Source of the DNA: JBDRRP01 sp964446485
Lineage (GTDB): Bacteria; Desulfobacterota; Desulfobacteria; Desulfobacterales; JBDRRP01
Direction of reading: 5' to 3'
NCBI GenBank assembly: GCA_964446485.1
Contig: CAYUOU010000011.1
Coordinates: 5,753-69,752 of the forward strand
Length of the DNA: 64,000 bases
The position numbers and the translations under genes were made by a program. The notes below the pieces were generated by a model. It was not told the DNA's origin, made no database searches, and saw only the letters and a list, made by a program, of their open reading frames with translations. The number at the start of each line of letters is the position of its first letter. Positions within the stretch are counted from its first letter, which is position 1. Below, piece by piece: positions 1 to 8,815 of this stretch.

Positions 1-2
1 GA

Positions 3-509
3 ACGGTCTCTCAAGCTTCAAAATTATTCGCTATCGGCATAGAAAAAATTTGCCTGCAAACGGCCGCCCTAAACAATCCATCTATCATTACACAAATTGC
101 TGAGCGCTTTGGCAGCCAAAGTGTTTTAGTATCGGTTGATATTAAGCGCAACTGGCGTGGCAAGGCGTTTCTTTATTCCGCAGCTTCAGGCAAAATGCTT
201 CCATATCGATGGCTGGATCACATAGGGAATGCCATCACCGCAGGCGCTGGAGAAGTTGTCTTGAACGCAGTCGACCGGGATGGGGTCATGGGAGGAATGG
301 ATATTCCTTTGATTCATCAAGCGGCTTTGTCCATACCCGTGCCGCTGATTGCAATGGGGGGGGTAGGCAATCTTGAGGACATTCAGTCTGCCATAAAAGC
401 CGGTGCCAGTGCGGTTGCTGCCGGAGCCTATTTTGTTTTTCAAGGTCCACACCGAGCGGTGTTGATCTCTTATCCCCGTTACGACGAACTTGAAAGGCTA
501 TTGGGATAA
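3..509 (+). CDS. HisF-like cyclase subunit for sugar amidination (5' end missing)
   Basis: The reading frame is already open at the window edge, so the N-terminus is missing and 168 residues are visible. The residues seen are the C-terminal part of a HisF-type (beta/alpha)8 barrel: an internal VSVDIK strand, the VLNAVDRDGVMGG loop and the phosphate-binding PLIAMGGVG and AVAAGAYFVF segments. True HisF makes imidazole glycerol phosphate. The stop codon here overlaps the ATG of an N-acetyl sugar amidotransferase gene (TAATG), and in several surface-polysaccharide clusters HisF/HisH paralogues supply ammonia to that enzyme. I therefore infer a polysaccharide role and not histidine biosynthesis. 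A HisH partner should lie to the left of the window. Confidence 0.8.
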   Translation, partial: TVSQASKLFAIGIEKICLQTAALNNPSIITQIAERFGSQSVLVSVDIKRNWRGKAFLYSAASGKMLPYRWLDHIGNAITAGAGEVVLNAVDRDGVMGGMDIPLIHQAALSIPVPLIAMGGVGNLEDIQSAIKAGASAVAAGAYFVFQGPHRAVLISYPRYDELERLLG

Positions 510-1639
510 TGACGAATACCGCACCATATCAAGTCTGCACTCGCTGCGTCATGGATACCAGCACTAAAGAGATCGTGTTCGACGATCAGGGGGTGTGTAA
601 TTTTTGCACGACATTTTTAGAAAACTCCGGCCATATTTTACACATGCCAAATTCTGAACGAGACCATATACTGGCAGCGCTGGTGGAGAAAGTGAAGCAT
701 GAAGGCGTCGGCAAACCATATGACTGCATCATCGGCGTTTCCGGCGGTGTTGATAGTTCTTGGGCGCTGTTGAAAGCCGTCGAATTAGGTCTTCGCCCCC
801 TCGCTGTACATATGGACAACGGTTGGAACACCGAGGCCGCCCAGCACAATATTTCAAACTTGGTACGAGGCCTAGGCGTCGACCTATATACTTATGTTAT
901 CGATTGGAATGAGTACCGGAAATTGATGCAGGCATTTTTCGACGCTGATGTCATTGATATCGAGCTTCTCTACGACAACGCCATGTTCGCCGTAAATTTC
1001 AGACAAGCAGCTAAACACAAAGTGAAATATATACTTTCAGGCACAAACAGCTCAACCGAAGGAATACCTGTACCGAAGGACTGGAATTGGTTTAAATACG
1101 ATAAGAAAAACATCAAATCTATTGCTAGATCAGCAAACGTGAGTATTAAAACATTCCCCGCAATCGGCACACTCAGCTATATTTGGTATGAATTCGTTAT
1201 GGGAATTCACTGGACCGCATTTCTGGATTTTTTCAACTACAATAAATCCGAAGCACTCGATACACTTCAACGCCGATTCGGATATAAGCCCTATCCCTAT
1301 AAGCATTATGAATCGATTTTCACTCGCTTTTATCAGGGATATATACTTCCTGAAAAAGTCAATGTGGATAAAAGAAAACTGCATTTTAGCACGATGGTTA
1401 TGTCTGGGCAGATCAGTCGACAAGCCGCACTCGCAGATCTTGAAAAATTAGCATATCCTACTGAAAACGATTTGGCCGAAGACAAGAGATATTTTATCAA
1501 AAAAATGTTGTGGTCTGAAAACCAGCTTGTTGAATACATAAACCGTCCAGAGAAGCCGCACGACACTTATCCAACCGAAAAACCATTATTTGATAGGTTG
1601 TTATACTTCTACAGGCGGTTTATACGTCATCAACACTGA
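509..1639 (+). CDS. N-acetyl sugar amidotransferase (WbpG-like)
   Basis: 376 residues, full length for this family. The protein opens with a zinc-binding-type cysteine pattern (CTRCVMDT near residue 11 and CNFC near residue 32) followed by a PP-loop ATP pyrophosphatase motif, GVSGGVDSSW, near residues 77-86. Such enzymes adenylate an acetamido group and replace its oxygen with ammonia, giving acetamidino sugars for O-antigens or nonulosonic acids. Ammonia would come from a HisH/HisF-like pair, and the HisF-like gene ends one base into this start codon, so the two are translationally coupled. The exact sugar cannot be told from sequence alone. Codon use is more AT-rich than in the genes after 4 kb, compatible with a transferred glycan cassette. 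Confidence 0.85.
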   Translation: MTNTAPYQVCTRCVMDTSTKEIVFDDQGVCNFCTTFLENSGHILHMPNSERDHILAALVEKVKHEGVGKPYDCIIGVSGGVDSSWALLKAVELGLRPLAVHMDNGWNTEAAQHNISNLVRGLGVDLYTYVIDWNEYRKLMQAFFDADVIDIELLYDNAMFAVNFRQAAKHKVKYILSGTNSSTEGIPVPKDWNWFKYDKKNIKSIARSANVSIKTFPAIGTLSYIWYEFVMGIHWTAFLDFFNYNKSEALDTLQRRFGYKPYPYKHYESIFTRFYQGYILPEKVNVDKRKLHFSTMVMSGQISRQAALADLEKLAYPTENDLAEDKRYFIKKMLWSENQLVEYINRPEKPHDTYPTEKPLFDRLLYFYRRFIRHQH

Positions 1640-1734
1640 ATTTGCTTACAAACCAGCAATCGTGCCGGTGTTGCGCCTGTCTTTGCTTCGAAATTCAAAT
1701 TTTCTCAAACTACTGTTCTTGAACGAGAAACGCT

Positions 1735-2832
1735 ATGGACAATACCGGATCGATGAAAGACAATTGCAATCATTCTATGCTGGCCACTAGGATTGAATCA
1801 GCCAAAAGAGCGCTTCATACTAAACTTCATGGCGTCGACCTATCGTCTTCAGCGATATCTCCGTACATCCAACGATATATCAAGCGCCAGGCCCGAAATT
1901 TTCAAAGTGTCTTTGATCGCTATGGAAAAATTCTCCAAATGGCTCTTGAGAACAATGCGCATTTGCTTGATCGCATTGTTTTGGTTGACTATGGCGGCGG
2001 CAGCGGCTTGCTCTCGTTACTTGCGAAAGAGGTTGGGGTCGGAACGGTTGTTTACAACGATATCTATGATGTATCATGCAACGATTTAAAAATATTGTCT
2101 GCCCTATTGAGGATAACGATAGATGAAATCGTCTGCGGAGATATAGAAGTACTCATCGATTTCGTGCGCAGAGAGGCGATTACTATTGACACGATTGTAT
2201 CCAATGATGTCATCGAGCATATTTATGACGTTGAAAAACATTTCAAAACGTTATCATCAATATCGGATGGGGATTTTACAGTGGTATACTCAACAAACGC
2301 GATTCTTTCCAATCCAGTCTATGTATATCTGGTACGAAAGTCTCAGATTGCCGTCGAGACCAAAAACAGAGAAAAAAAGTGGGGCGACAAGGAAAGAGAT
2401 ACCCAAAAGGCATATTTAGAAGTCAGAAAAAGCATCATCAGTGCGTATGCGCCGCATCTGTGCAATAAGGATGTAGCGTTTTTATCACGGCGGACCCGGG
2501 GCTTAATCAAGACCGATATCGAGCGCTGCGTCGATCAATATCTACTTGAAGGCCGCATCGACTATGCTCCGGATCACCCCACAAATACATGCGATCCCTA
2601 TACCGGCAATTGGTGCGAGCATCTCATGGATCTTGGTTGGCTGAAAGCAATCGTTGAAAGCGCAGGGTTCTCAGCGACGATATACAGCGGGCAATACGCA
2701 GTTTCAGGACCGCCATTAAAGAAGATCGCCAAGCTTCTGTTGAACTGCATCATTCGCGTGTTGGGCATACGCGGGCTGTTCGCAGCGCCTTATTTTATTT
2801 TACGCGCGGAACGCAAGCAAACCGATTACTGA
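1735..2832 (+). CDS. class I SAM-dependent methyltransferase
   Basis: 365 residues. A glycine-rich SAM-binding motif, VLVDYGGGSGLLSLLAKEVG, lies near residues 82-101, and an acidic post-motif with SNDVIEHIYDVEKHF follows near residue 155, as in class I Rossmann methyltransferases. The C-terminal third is long, contains basic stretches and ends with a hydrophobic segment (LLNCIIRVLGIRGLFAA), so membrane association is possible. It follows the amidotransferase by 95 bases and precedes a B12/radical SAM gene by 12 bases, so it belongs to the same glycan operon. The acceptor is unknown; a sugar or a glycan terminus is the likeliest guess from context. The chosen ATG has no strong ribosome binding site; an internal Met at residue 7 or 15 could also be used. 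Confidence 0.72.
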   Translation: MDNTGSMKDNCNHSMLATRIESAKRALHTKLHGVDLSSSAISPYIQRYIKRQARNFQSVFDRYGKILQMALENNAHLLDRIVLVDYGGGSGLLSLLAKEVGVGTVVYNDIYDVSCNDLKILSALLRITIDEIVCGDIEVLIDFVRREAITIDTIVSNDVIEHIYDVEKHFKTLSSISDGDFTVVYSTNAILSNPVYVYLVRKSQIAVETKNREKKWGDKERDTQKAYLEVRKSIISAYAPHLCNKDVAFLSRRTRGLIKTDIERCVDQYLLEGRIDYAPDHPTNTCDPYTGNWCEHLMDLGWLKAIVESAGFSATIYSGQYAVSGPPLKKIAKLLLNCIIRVLGIRGLFAAPYFILRAERKQTDY

Positions 2833-2844
2833 AAGCCTTCAATC

Positions 2845-4317
2845 ATGTCCGATACAAAAAAAACGGTTATCCTGGTGGACCCCCCGACACCCGAACCCCA
2901 TGAACTCAACACCGGGCTTGCATGGGTGGCTGCAAACATACGCCATGTAACGGCCTCTGTTCGCGTCTTGGGCCTGGCCAACATTCCGTGCTCCATTGAA
3001 CACGGCAACCAACTCTTGAGAAAGCATGTTTTGGAATCCAGTCCCGATATTGTCGGGTTCAACATCCACTGCACGACCTATAAAACCGTTCTGGGGATGA
3101 TCACCCGGCTTAGGACTTATTTTGAAGGCCTCATTGCCATCGGAGGACCGCACACCGTGTATGCAGACCAATCCATTATGGAGGAATGCCCGGAGGCGGA
3201 CATCGTGGTATTGGGAGAGGCGGAACGTTCGATGCCAAGAGTCTGCACTCAGCCGCGAGGACAGTATCATGAAATACCCGGTGTCATATTCCGCGATGGC
3301 GATCGAATCGTCAATAACCCCGTTGATTTGAAAAACCTTTCTTTCGAAGGGCTGGCGCATCCCGATTATCGCCAATTCGGAATACATCGGATAAGGGCAC
3401 CCTACCCGATTTCCACTAGCCGCGGCTGCCCTTTCCGGTGTTGCTTCTGCAATCCATTCATGGGCGGCAAATGGCGTCCCAGACCACTGGAAGAAGTCTT
3501 TGATGAGCTTGAGTTCGCCGTTGCCACCTTCAAGATCAACAGCTTCAGAATCGTCGAGCCGGTGTTTAACCTCCGCGAAAAAAGGGTCATCGATTTCTGC
3601 AATGGATTGATGGAAAGGGGCATTTCCTTACCGTGGGACTGCGGCAGCGGCCTTCGGGCAGACTTCATCACCGACGAAGTGGTAGCGGCGATGAAAGCGG
3701 CTGGCTGCACACATATCAAAATCGGCGTTGAAAGCCTTGTGCCGGAAGTATTCGAACACATCAACAAGGGAGAATCAGTTGAGGATATAAAAAAAGCCAT
3801 CGACATTATCAAAAAGGCCGGCATGCCTGTCTGGGGGTCTTTCATTATCGGCCTGCCACACGATACCTATGACAGAACGATGCTTAATTTCAGTCTATCC
3901 AAAAAGCTCCGCATCGATTTTACACAATGGTCCCTGCTTTTCCCGTATCCTGGAACGGCTGCCTATGAATGGATGGAAGAACATGGCGCCATCTACCATA
4001 CAATTGAAACGGCTCACCAAGGCGCCCTTGATTCCGCCGGCCAAGATTGTGTGCACGTTGCCTGTGACACGATTGATTTTCCAAAGGAAGAACGTGTTGA
4101 GGCATACTACAAGATCAACTGGGCATCCGGCAACTACATCTATTCGCCCAGTGATTCAGATTTCAGCAAAGCCATCAGCATACTTAAGGGCATCTTGAGA
4201 TATGACCCTTTGGGCCTGCCTTTTCACATCCTCAGACTTCTCAAGAAATTGAAGCGAAGAAGCGCTCTGACAAATCCTGAAGGGAAATATTACGACTTCG
4301 TTAAGAACGCTTATTGA
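2845..4317 (+). CDS. B12-binding domain radical SAM protein
   Basis: 490 residues. The N-terminal ~150 residues form a cobalamin-binding-type Rossmann domain, starting VDPPTPEPHELNTG and including IAIGGPHTVYADQS. A radical SAM domain follows with the cluster motif CxxxCxxC: SRGCPFRCCFC gives Cys195, Cys199 and Cys202. A GVESL motif near residue 293 and a PYPGT segment near 370 are typical of this class. Members perform methylations or rearrangements with cobalamin, SAM and a 4Fe-4S cluster in the cytoplasm. Its place between a methyltransferase and two glycosyltransferases suggests modification of a sugar or lipid precursor; that is inference. The gene starts 12 bases after the previous stop. 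Confidence 0.85.
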   Translation: MSDTKKTVILVDPPTPEPHELNTGLAWVAANIRHVTASVRVLGLANIPCSIEHGNQLLRKHVLESSPDIVGFNIHCTTYKTVLGMITRLRTYFEGLIAIGGPHTVYADQSIMEECPEADIVVLGEAERSMPRVCTQPRGQYHEIPGVIFRDGDRIVNNPVDLKNLSFEGLAHPDYRQFGIHRIRAPYPISTSRGCPFRCCFCNPFMGGKWRPRPLEEVFDELEFAVATFKINSFRIVEPVFNLREKRVIDFCNGLMERGISLPWDCGSGLRADFITDEVVAAMKAAGCTHIKIGVESLVPEVFEHINKGESVEDIKKAIDIIKKAGMPVWGSFIIGLPHDTYDRTMLNFSLSKKLRIDFTQWSLLFPYPGTAAYEWMEEHGAIYHTIETAHQGALDSAGQDCVHVACDTIDFPKEERVEAYYKINWASGNYIYSPSDSDFSKAISILKGILRYDPLGLPFHILRLLKKLKRRSALTNPEGKYYDFVKNAY

Positions 4318-4357
4318 TTCCCACCGCAACGACTACGCCGCGGCCCTGACAGCATAA

Positions 4358-5758
4358 ATGAATACATCAGATCACATCAAAACCGTGCTGGTTGTCACCA
4401 GCCATTACCCGCCGGGCAGACAGGTGGGCGCGGAACGCGTGTTGAAATTCAGGAAACATCTTCCACAGCATGGGTTTCACTGCAAGATTTTGACCCTCAG
4501 CGATTTTGGGTGTCTCCGCGGGCAAAACGAAGGTGGCGTGCATCGGTCTGCATCCATCGCCGGATATTTCTACAATCTGGCATTTCAAAACAGACTGAAA
4601 AACTTATCTGAGACAAATTGTTTTCAGGAAAAAATACCGTCGCACGACGACAGCCGGATTTGGCAAAGGGTTCGGCGTGCCATCATCGGCAACCTGTTTG
4701 TACCGGACATCCTGATCACCTGGCTGCCGACCGCATTCATCGCGGGAATGCGCGCCATTCACAGCGCCGACGTCCGGCTGATCATGGCCACATCACCATC
4801 GCCGTCTTCACTGCTGATCGGTGCCATGCTTTCATGGGCGTCGGGTCTTCCGCTGGTTCTCGACTTCAGGGATGGATGGATATTTGAAAACCCGGATCCG
4901 GCCTATCTCCCGGGTCTTTCCCATTGGCGCAGAAAAATGGAAACCTTACTTGAAAAATGGGTTGTTTCCCAAGCCGCCGCCGTCGTTTCGGTGAGCCCGC
5001 CACTCACGGAATATTTCAGAAAATCGTATCGCCTCCGCGCCGGCCGCGCGGTCACGATTCCCAATGGCTATGATCCGGACGATTGGAATGACGTCCAAGT
5101 ACCTCCCAAGTCACCGAATAAGCTGAGGATTGTTTATACCGGCCGAATCATTTCAAGTCACCGGGCGGGCTGTTTTGATATGTTTTTGCAGGGCCTGGCG
5201 CTTTCCGATCCAGACGTAATTGAAAATATCGAAGTTTTATTCATCGGAATTCAGGCTGCGGAGGCCCGCCGCATCACCGGGTATGGGCTGAACAGCACCG
5301 TTAAGATCATTCCGTATCTGCCCAAAAGACAATGCATCGGGTATCAATTATCGTCGGATGTGCTGTTGCTGTTCATGGGCAAAGACAAGAGCGTCATGAC
5401 TTCAAAAATCTTTGAGTACCTGTTTTCAAATCGACTGATATGGGTATTGGGCGACGAAGAATGTGCCGGATCCCGATTTGTAAAAACGATCCGGGCCGGG
5501 ATCGTCACCAATCCGCAAACCCCTTCCGACATTTCAACCACCGTGAAGAAATTAACCCGGCTGTGGGATGAGAACCGACTGCCTTCAGGCGCAGGCCACG
5601 GTGCCATTCAACCCTATAGCCGGCAGCACGCGTCGAAGCAACTGGCGTCATTGTTCAAAAGCGTTCTAAGGGACGACCGACTCATGGAACGCCCGCTCGT
5701 CACCGATGTATTGTCAAGCGGCGCAAACGGGAATAAACGATACTCCGGCAATCAATGA
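4358..5758 (+). CDS. glycosyltransferase family 4-like protein
   Basis: 466 residues with GT-B architecture. The N-terminal domain begins VLVVTSHYPPGRQVGAERV, typical of GT4 enzymes that open with a Pro-rich loop. A middle segment SPPLTEYFRKSY is followed by IPNGYDPDDW, the hallmark linker between the two Rossmann domains, and then KLRIVYTGRI opens the C-terminal nucleotide-sugar-binding domain. The expected EX7E region near KIFEYLFSNRLIW is shortened. The enzyme would transfer a sugar from a nucleotide donor to a lipid-linked acceptor at the cytoplasmic membrane face. Its stop overlaps the start of the following GT9 gene by four bases (ATGA), indicating translational coupling. Confidence 0.8.
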   Translation: MNTSDHIKTVLVVTSHYPPGRQVGAERVLKFRKHLPQHGFHCKILTLSDFGCLRGQNEGGVHRSASIAGYFYNLAFQNRLKNLSETNCFQEKIPSHDDSRIWQRVRRAIIGNLFVPDILITWLPTAFIAGMRAIHSADVRLIMATSPSPSSLLIGAMLSWASGLPLVLDFRDGWIFENPDPAYLPGLSHWRRKMETLLEKWVVSQAAAVVSVSPPLTEYFRKSYRLRAGRAVTIPNGYDPDDWNDVQVPPKSPNKLRIVYTGRIISSHRAGCFDMFLQGLALSDPDVIENIEVLFIGIQAAEARRITGYGLNSTVKIIPYLPKRQCIGYQLSSDVLLLFMGKDKSVMTSKIFEYLFSNRLIWVLGDEECAGSRFVKTIRAGIVTNPQTPSDISTTVKKLTRLWDENRLPSGAGHGAIQPYSRQHASKQLASLFKSVLRDDRLMERPLVTDVLSSGANGNKRYSGNQ

Positions 5759-6975
5759 TGCACCCACGTATCGACAAGCTCAGAGACCACATGATCAACC
5801 TCGCTGGTTTTGCCATCAGCCTGCTGATCGGCCTCTTCGGACATAGAACTCGAAATCACGGGAAAAAAGTACTGGTTGTCCGGATCGATCTGATCGGGGA
5901 TTTCGTCCTATGGCAGCACGCCGCCAGATACTTTAAACAAATCTACCCTGGCCACAGGATCGTTTTACTCGCAAACCAATCCTGGTCCGCGCTTGCGGAA
6001 AGGCTCCCCTACTGGGATGACATCTGGCCCATCGACCGAGAGCGTTTCAAAACCGACTTGATCTACCGGCTCGCCATCATCCGCAACATCAGGCAAGCGG
6101 GTTTCACTGTGGTGATCGCCCCCAATTTTCATAGAAGCGCGGACGCGATGTGCACCGATTCGATTATCGCCGCATGCGGCGCTAGGGAAAGAATCGGATC
6201 GCGAGCGGAGCAAAACACGCCGTTTCTCGACAGACGACTGCTTGACCTGGTCATGCGGCATTTCTACTCGCGGCTGCTCGATACGAAATCAGAAAGCCAG
6301 GCGATGGGGCACAATTATGCGTTTGTCAGCCTATTGATGGGCAGGAAAGTACCCGACGAGCCACCAGCGATCGCTATCAACCCACCCCGCGTTCATGTTG
6401 ACGGCCGGTCGCCGTACTTTCTGATATGTCCCGGCGCCGGAAAAGCGCAAAGACGCTGGCCTGCGGAAAATTTCGCCAAAATCGCCGGCCGGATAATGGA
6501 TAGGACCCCCTGGAAGGGGGTCATCTGCGGGGGCAAAGCGGAGATGCACCTTGCCGCCGGGATATCGAAGGGCTGTTCAAGGGCGCTGATCGATGTTACC
6601 GGGAAAACCTCCCTGCTGGAAATGGCCGGTCTTATCAACGATGCCAGGCTTGTCATCGGCAATGAGACCAGTCCAATCCACCTCGCCGCAGCCTACCAGA
6701 AAAAATCCGTTTGTATTTTAGGGGGTGGGCATTTCGGCAGGTTTTTGCCCTACCCGTCAGAAGACCACTGGAACGACCGCACGCTACCCATTCCGGTATT
6801 CACTTACAAAAACTGCTTTCATTGTGACTGGAAATGCATCTACCGGGTGCCTGCCGGATCACCCTTTCCGTGCATCGGAGACATATCGGTAGAGGCCGTG
6901 TGGGAGGCAATCGATCCACTGCTGCCGCCGCGAACCTTCAGCGCCGGGAAATGCTCCGACCTGCCCCGCTCATGA
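5755..6975 (+). CDS. glycosyltransferase family 9 (heptosyltransferase-like)
   Basis: 406 residues. GT9 signatures are clear: VLVVRIDLIGDFVLWQHA near the N-terminus, the CPGAGKAQRRWPAENFA segment opening the donor domain, and the donor-site motif GNETSPIHLAAA with GGGHFGRF behind it. A cysteine cluster near residues 350-366 (NCFHCDWKC) is often seen in GT9 proteins of polysaccharide loci rather than in true lipid A core heptosyltransferases. The gene starts within the ATGA overlap with the GT4 gene and closes the rightward operon; the next genes run in the opposite direction. The donor may be ADP-heptose or another nucleotide sugar. Confidence 0.82.
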   Translation: MMHPRIDKLRDHMINLAGFAISLLIGLFGHRTRNHGKKVLVVRIDLIGDFVLWQHAARYFKQIYPGHRIVLLANQSWSALAERLPYWDDIWPIDRERFKTDLIYRLAIIRNIRQAGFTVVIAPNFHRSADAMCTDSIIAACGARERIGSRAEQNTPFLDRRLLDLVMRHFYSRLLDTKSESQAMGHNYAFVSLLMGRKVPDEPPAIAINPPRVHVDGRSPYFLICPGAGKAQRRWPAENFAKIAGRIMDRTPWKGVICGGKAEMHLAAGISKGCSRALIDVTGKTSLLEMAGLINDARLVIGNETSPIHLAAAYQKKSVCILGGGHFGRFLPYPSEDHWNDRTLPIPVFTYKNCFHCDWKCIYRVPAGSPFPCIGDISVEAVWEAIDPLLPPRTFSAGKCSDLPRS

Positions 6976-7002
6976 ATGCCAATCGGGTGCCTTTGGCGGC
7001 AT

Positions 7003-8085
7003 CTAAAAGACTTCCGGCAGGCCGTGTTTAACAAGCATTCGCAATTTATGCGGTAATGGGCGGATAAGACGGAAAAATCGCCGGGCCGGAATGCTTCTGG
7101 CAGCTTGGGTTTCTGCCCGCAGTTGGCACAAATCTTTACGTTTTAACCATGCGGCGTTGATCACGGCCCAATAAATGGACCGCATCAAGTCGCATTTTTT
7201 TTTAACAATCGAGAGCAACGCCCCCTCCAGAAGCAATAATAAAATGTGCGCGGGGAAAATGATCTGAAACACCGGAGACGGGTAGCAAACCACCATAACG
7301 AATATCCTGTTTCGCTCACTCAGGAAACGGCGTTTGAGTGGGGTCGCCATTTTATTACCCACGATTTTTCCCCCGCCCAGACTTCGACCGACCCAATGCA
7401 GATAACCCGATTTGGGAATCACTCTCACCGAATGACCGCCGAGCCATGCCCTGCAGCAAATCCACATATCTTCGTGCATCGTGTGGAACCATTTGGGGAA
7501 ACCGCCGATGGCGTTCCAAAGGGATTTAGGCAACCAGAGGCAGGCGCCCATTATCATGCCCACTTCCCTGACGGTCAGATCCTCATTGGGAACGCTGTTA
7601 AGAAACGGGTCGAAAAAAATACCGAAATCCAACAATGCGCCATCGTGTGCGCTGAATTGACGAAGGCCCAGGATCGGCGAGAAAGCACCCGAAGTCTCAG
7701 CCTCGGTATAGAAGGTTTGCAATGCATCCGGAAAGAGAATGGCATCATTGTTCAATATCAGCAGGTAGCGGCCTCGGGCCTGATCCGCCATGCGGTTGTT
7801 GCTCTCACAAAAGCCGATGTTTTCCCTGCTGCTGATCAGCCTTGCTTCAGGGTAACGGGATCGAATATATGGCACCGAACGGTCTGTCGAGGCATCGTCA
7901 TGCACGATGACCTCAAAGGAAATGGAACACTTCTGCGAGAATACTGCATCCAGGCATTTGTCGATCATCCCAATGCCGTTAAAGTTGGCAATGCACACAG
8001 AGCAGACTGGCGCGTCTGCACCGGGGAGAGCACCGTCAGCGCGCGGCTCAGCGACCTTATCGCGTTTTAGCTCAATCACGGGCAT
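7003..8085 (-). CDS. glycosyltransferase family 2 (rhamnosyltransferase-like)
   Basis: 360 residues from ATG at 8085; a TTG start at 8121 would add 12 residues. The GT-A fold starts at VCSVCIANFNGIGMIDKC and carries VIVHDDASTDRS and the metal-binding-type region LILNNDAI where classic enzymes have DxD. A later block, HTMHEDMWICCRA, matches the ED acceptor-side motif of bacterial GT2 enzymes. A hydrophobic stretch near residue 275 (IFPAHILLLLLEGALLSIV) may anchor it to the membrane. It is the last gene of the leftward operon running from about 11.3 kb, converging on the GT9 gene with only 27 bases between stops. Confidence 0.82.
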   Translation of the reverse strand: MPVIELKRDKVAEPRADGALPGADAPVCSVCIANFNGIGMIDKCLDAVFSQKCSISFEVIVHDDASTDRSVPYIRSRYPEARLISSRENIGFCESNNRMADQARGRYLLILNNDAILFPDALQTFYTEAETSGAFSPILGLRQFSAHDGALLDFGIFFDPFLNSVPNEDLTVREVGMIMGACLWLPKSLWNAIGGFPKWFHTMHEDMWICCRAWLGGHSVRVIPKSGYLHWVGRSLGGGKIVGNKMATPLKRRFLSERNRIFVMVVCYPSPVFQIIFPAHILLLLLEGALLSIVKKKCDLMRSIYWAVINAAWLKRKDLCQLRAETQAARSIPARRFFRLIRPLPHKLRMLVKHGLPEVF

Positions 8086-8137
8086 CCGACTTTTCCGATG
8101 AGCATCGAGCCCAGAAGGCAATCATTACCATCCGTTT

Positions 8138-8815
8138 TCAAATCTTCAACCAGCCATAGATCCACGCCCCGTATTCCGCCAGAACCCACCGGATCTGGCG
8201 GCCGTCCCGCCACCATCCCGATGGGACGAAGCCGTCGTTTCGTGCTGCTGCCGCCTGCAGAGAAAAAGCCCCGCCGTAAATTCGTTTCCAGATATACAAG
8301 GCCCTGCGTGTGTGAAATTTACTGGTCGTGACAATGACGCGAGTGATCCCCTGATCCTCCAGGACCTTGCCCACAAAGCGCGCTTCGCTGATGGTATCAT
8401 AGGCATCCGGCGCAGCCACCGACAGCACCTTGTCGCGGGGTACGCCATGGATTGCCAACGCCCGCAAAAACGCTTCATCCCAAGAGCAGCAACGCTCGAA
8501 ACCGGCGATTTCCAATTCCCTGATGGCGGCGTTTTTTCGATCCCCATTGATCACAACCCGTTTCACCAGGCCGTCCCGGTAGAGCCGCCCCGCTTCCGCA
8601 AGCCGCGGGTAGTATTCCAGGCCGGTACTCAGCACGACGGCGGCATCGGCCGGAACGAGCGGATCGTCCACCACCAGAAAAGACCCCAGGGCGCCCAGAA
8701 ATACCGGATGCAGCAGCATCAGCGCCATGACCGCGCCGATGACGGCCGCCGACCATCGCCGCAGCCGCCTGAAATCTTTGCCTGAGGCGCTTGGCGCCCC
8801 GTTTTTTGGCCTCAT
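8138..8815 (-). CDS. YdcF family (DUF218) membrane-anchored protein
   Basis: 225 residues. One N-terminal transmembrane helix (AAVIGAVMALMLLHPVFLGAL) is followed by the DUF218/YdcF fold: DAAVVLSTGLEYYPRLAEAG, then VINGDRK, and near the end VTTSKFHTRRALYIWKR, the conserved SxxHxRRA element of this family. The family contains ElyC/SanA-like proteins tied to envelope polysaccharide metabolism and YdcF, which binds SAM; the exact activity is not settled. Here its ATG overlaps the stop of the radical SAM gene (ATGA), and a GT2 gene follows, so it belongs to the glycan operon. The basic N-terminus suggests that the soluble domain lies outside the cytoplasmic membrane. Confidence 0.8.
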   Translation of the reverse strand: MRPKNGAPSASGKDFRRLRRWSAAVIGAVMALMLLHPVFLGALGSFLVVDDPLVPADAAVVLSTGLEYYPRLAEAGRLYRDGLVKRVVINGDRKNAAIRELEIAGFERCCSWDEAFLRALAIHGVPRDKVLSVAAPDAYDTISEARFVGKVLEDQGITRVIVTTSKFHTRRALYIWKRIYGGAFSLQAAAARNDGFVPSGWWRDGRQIRWVLAEYGAWIYGWLKI

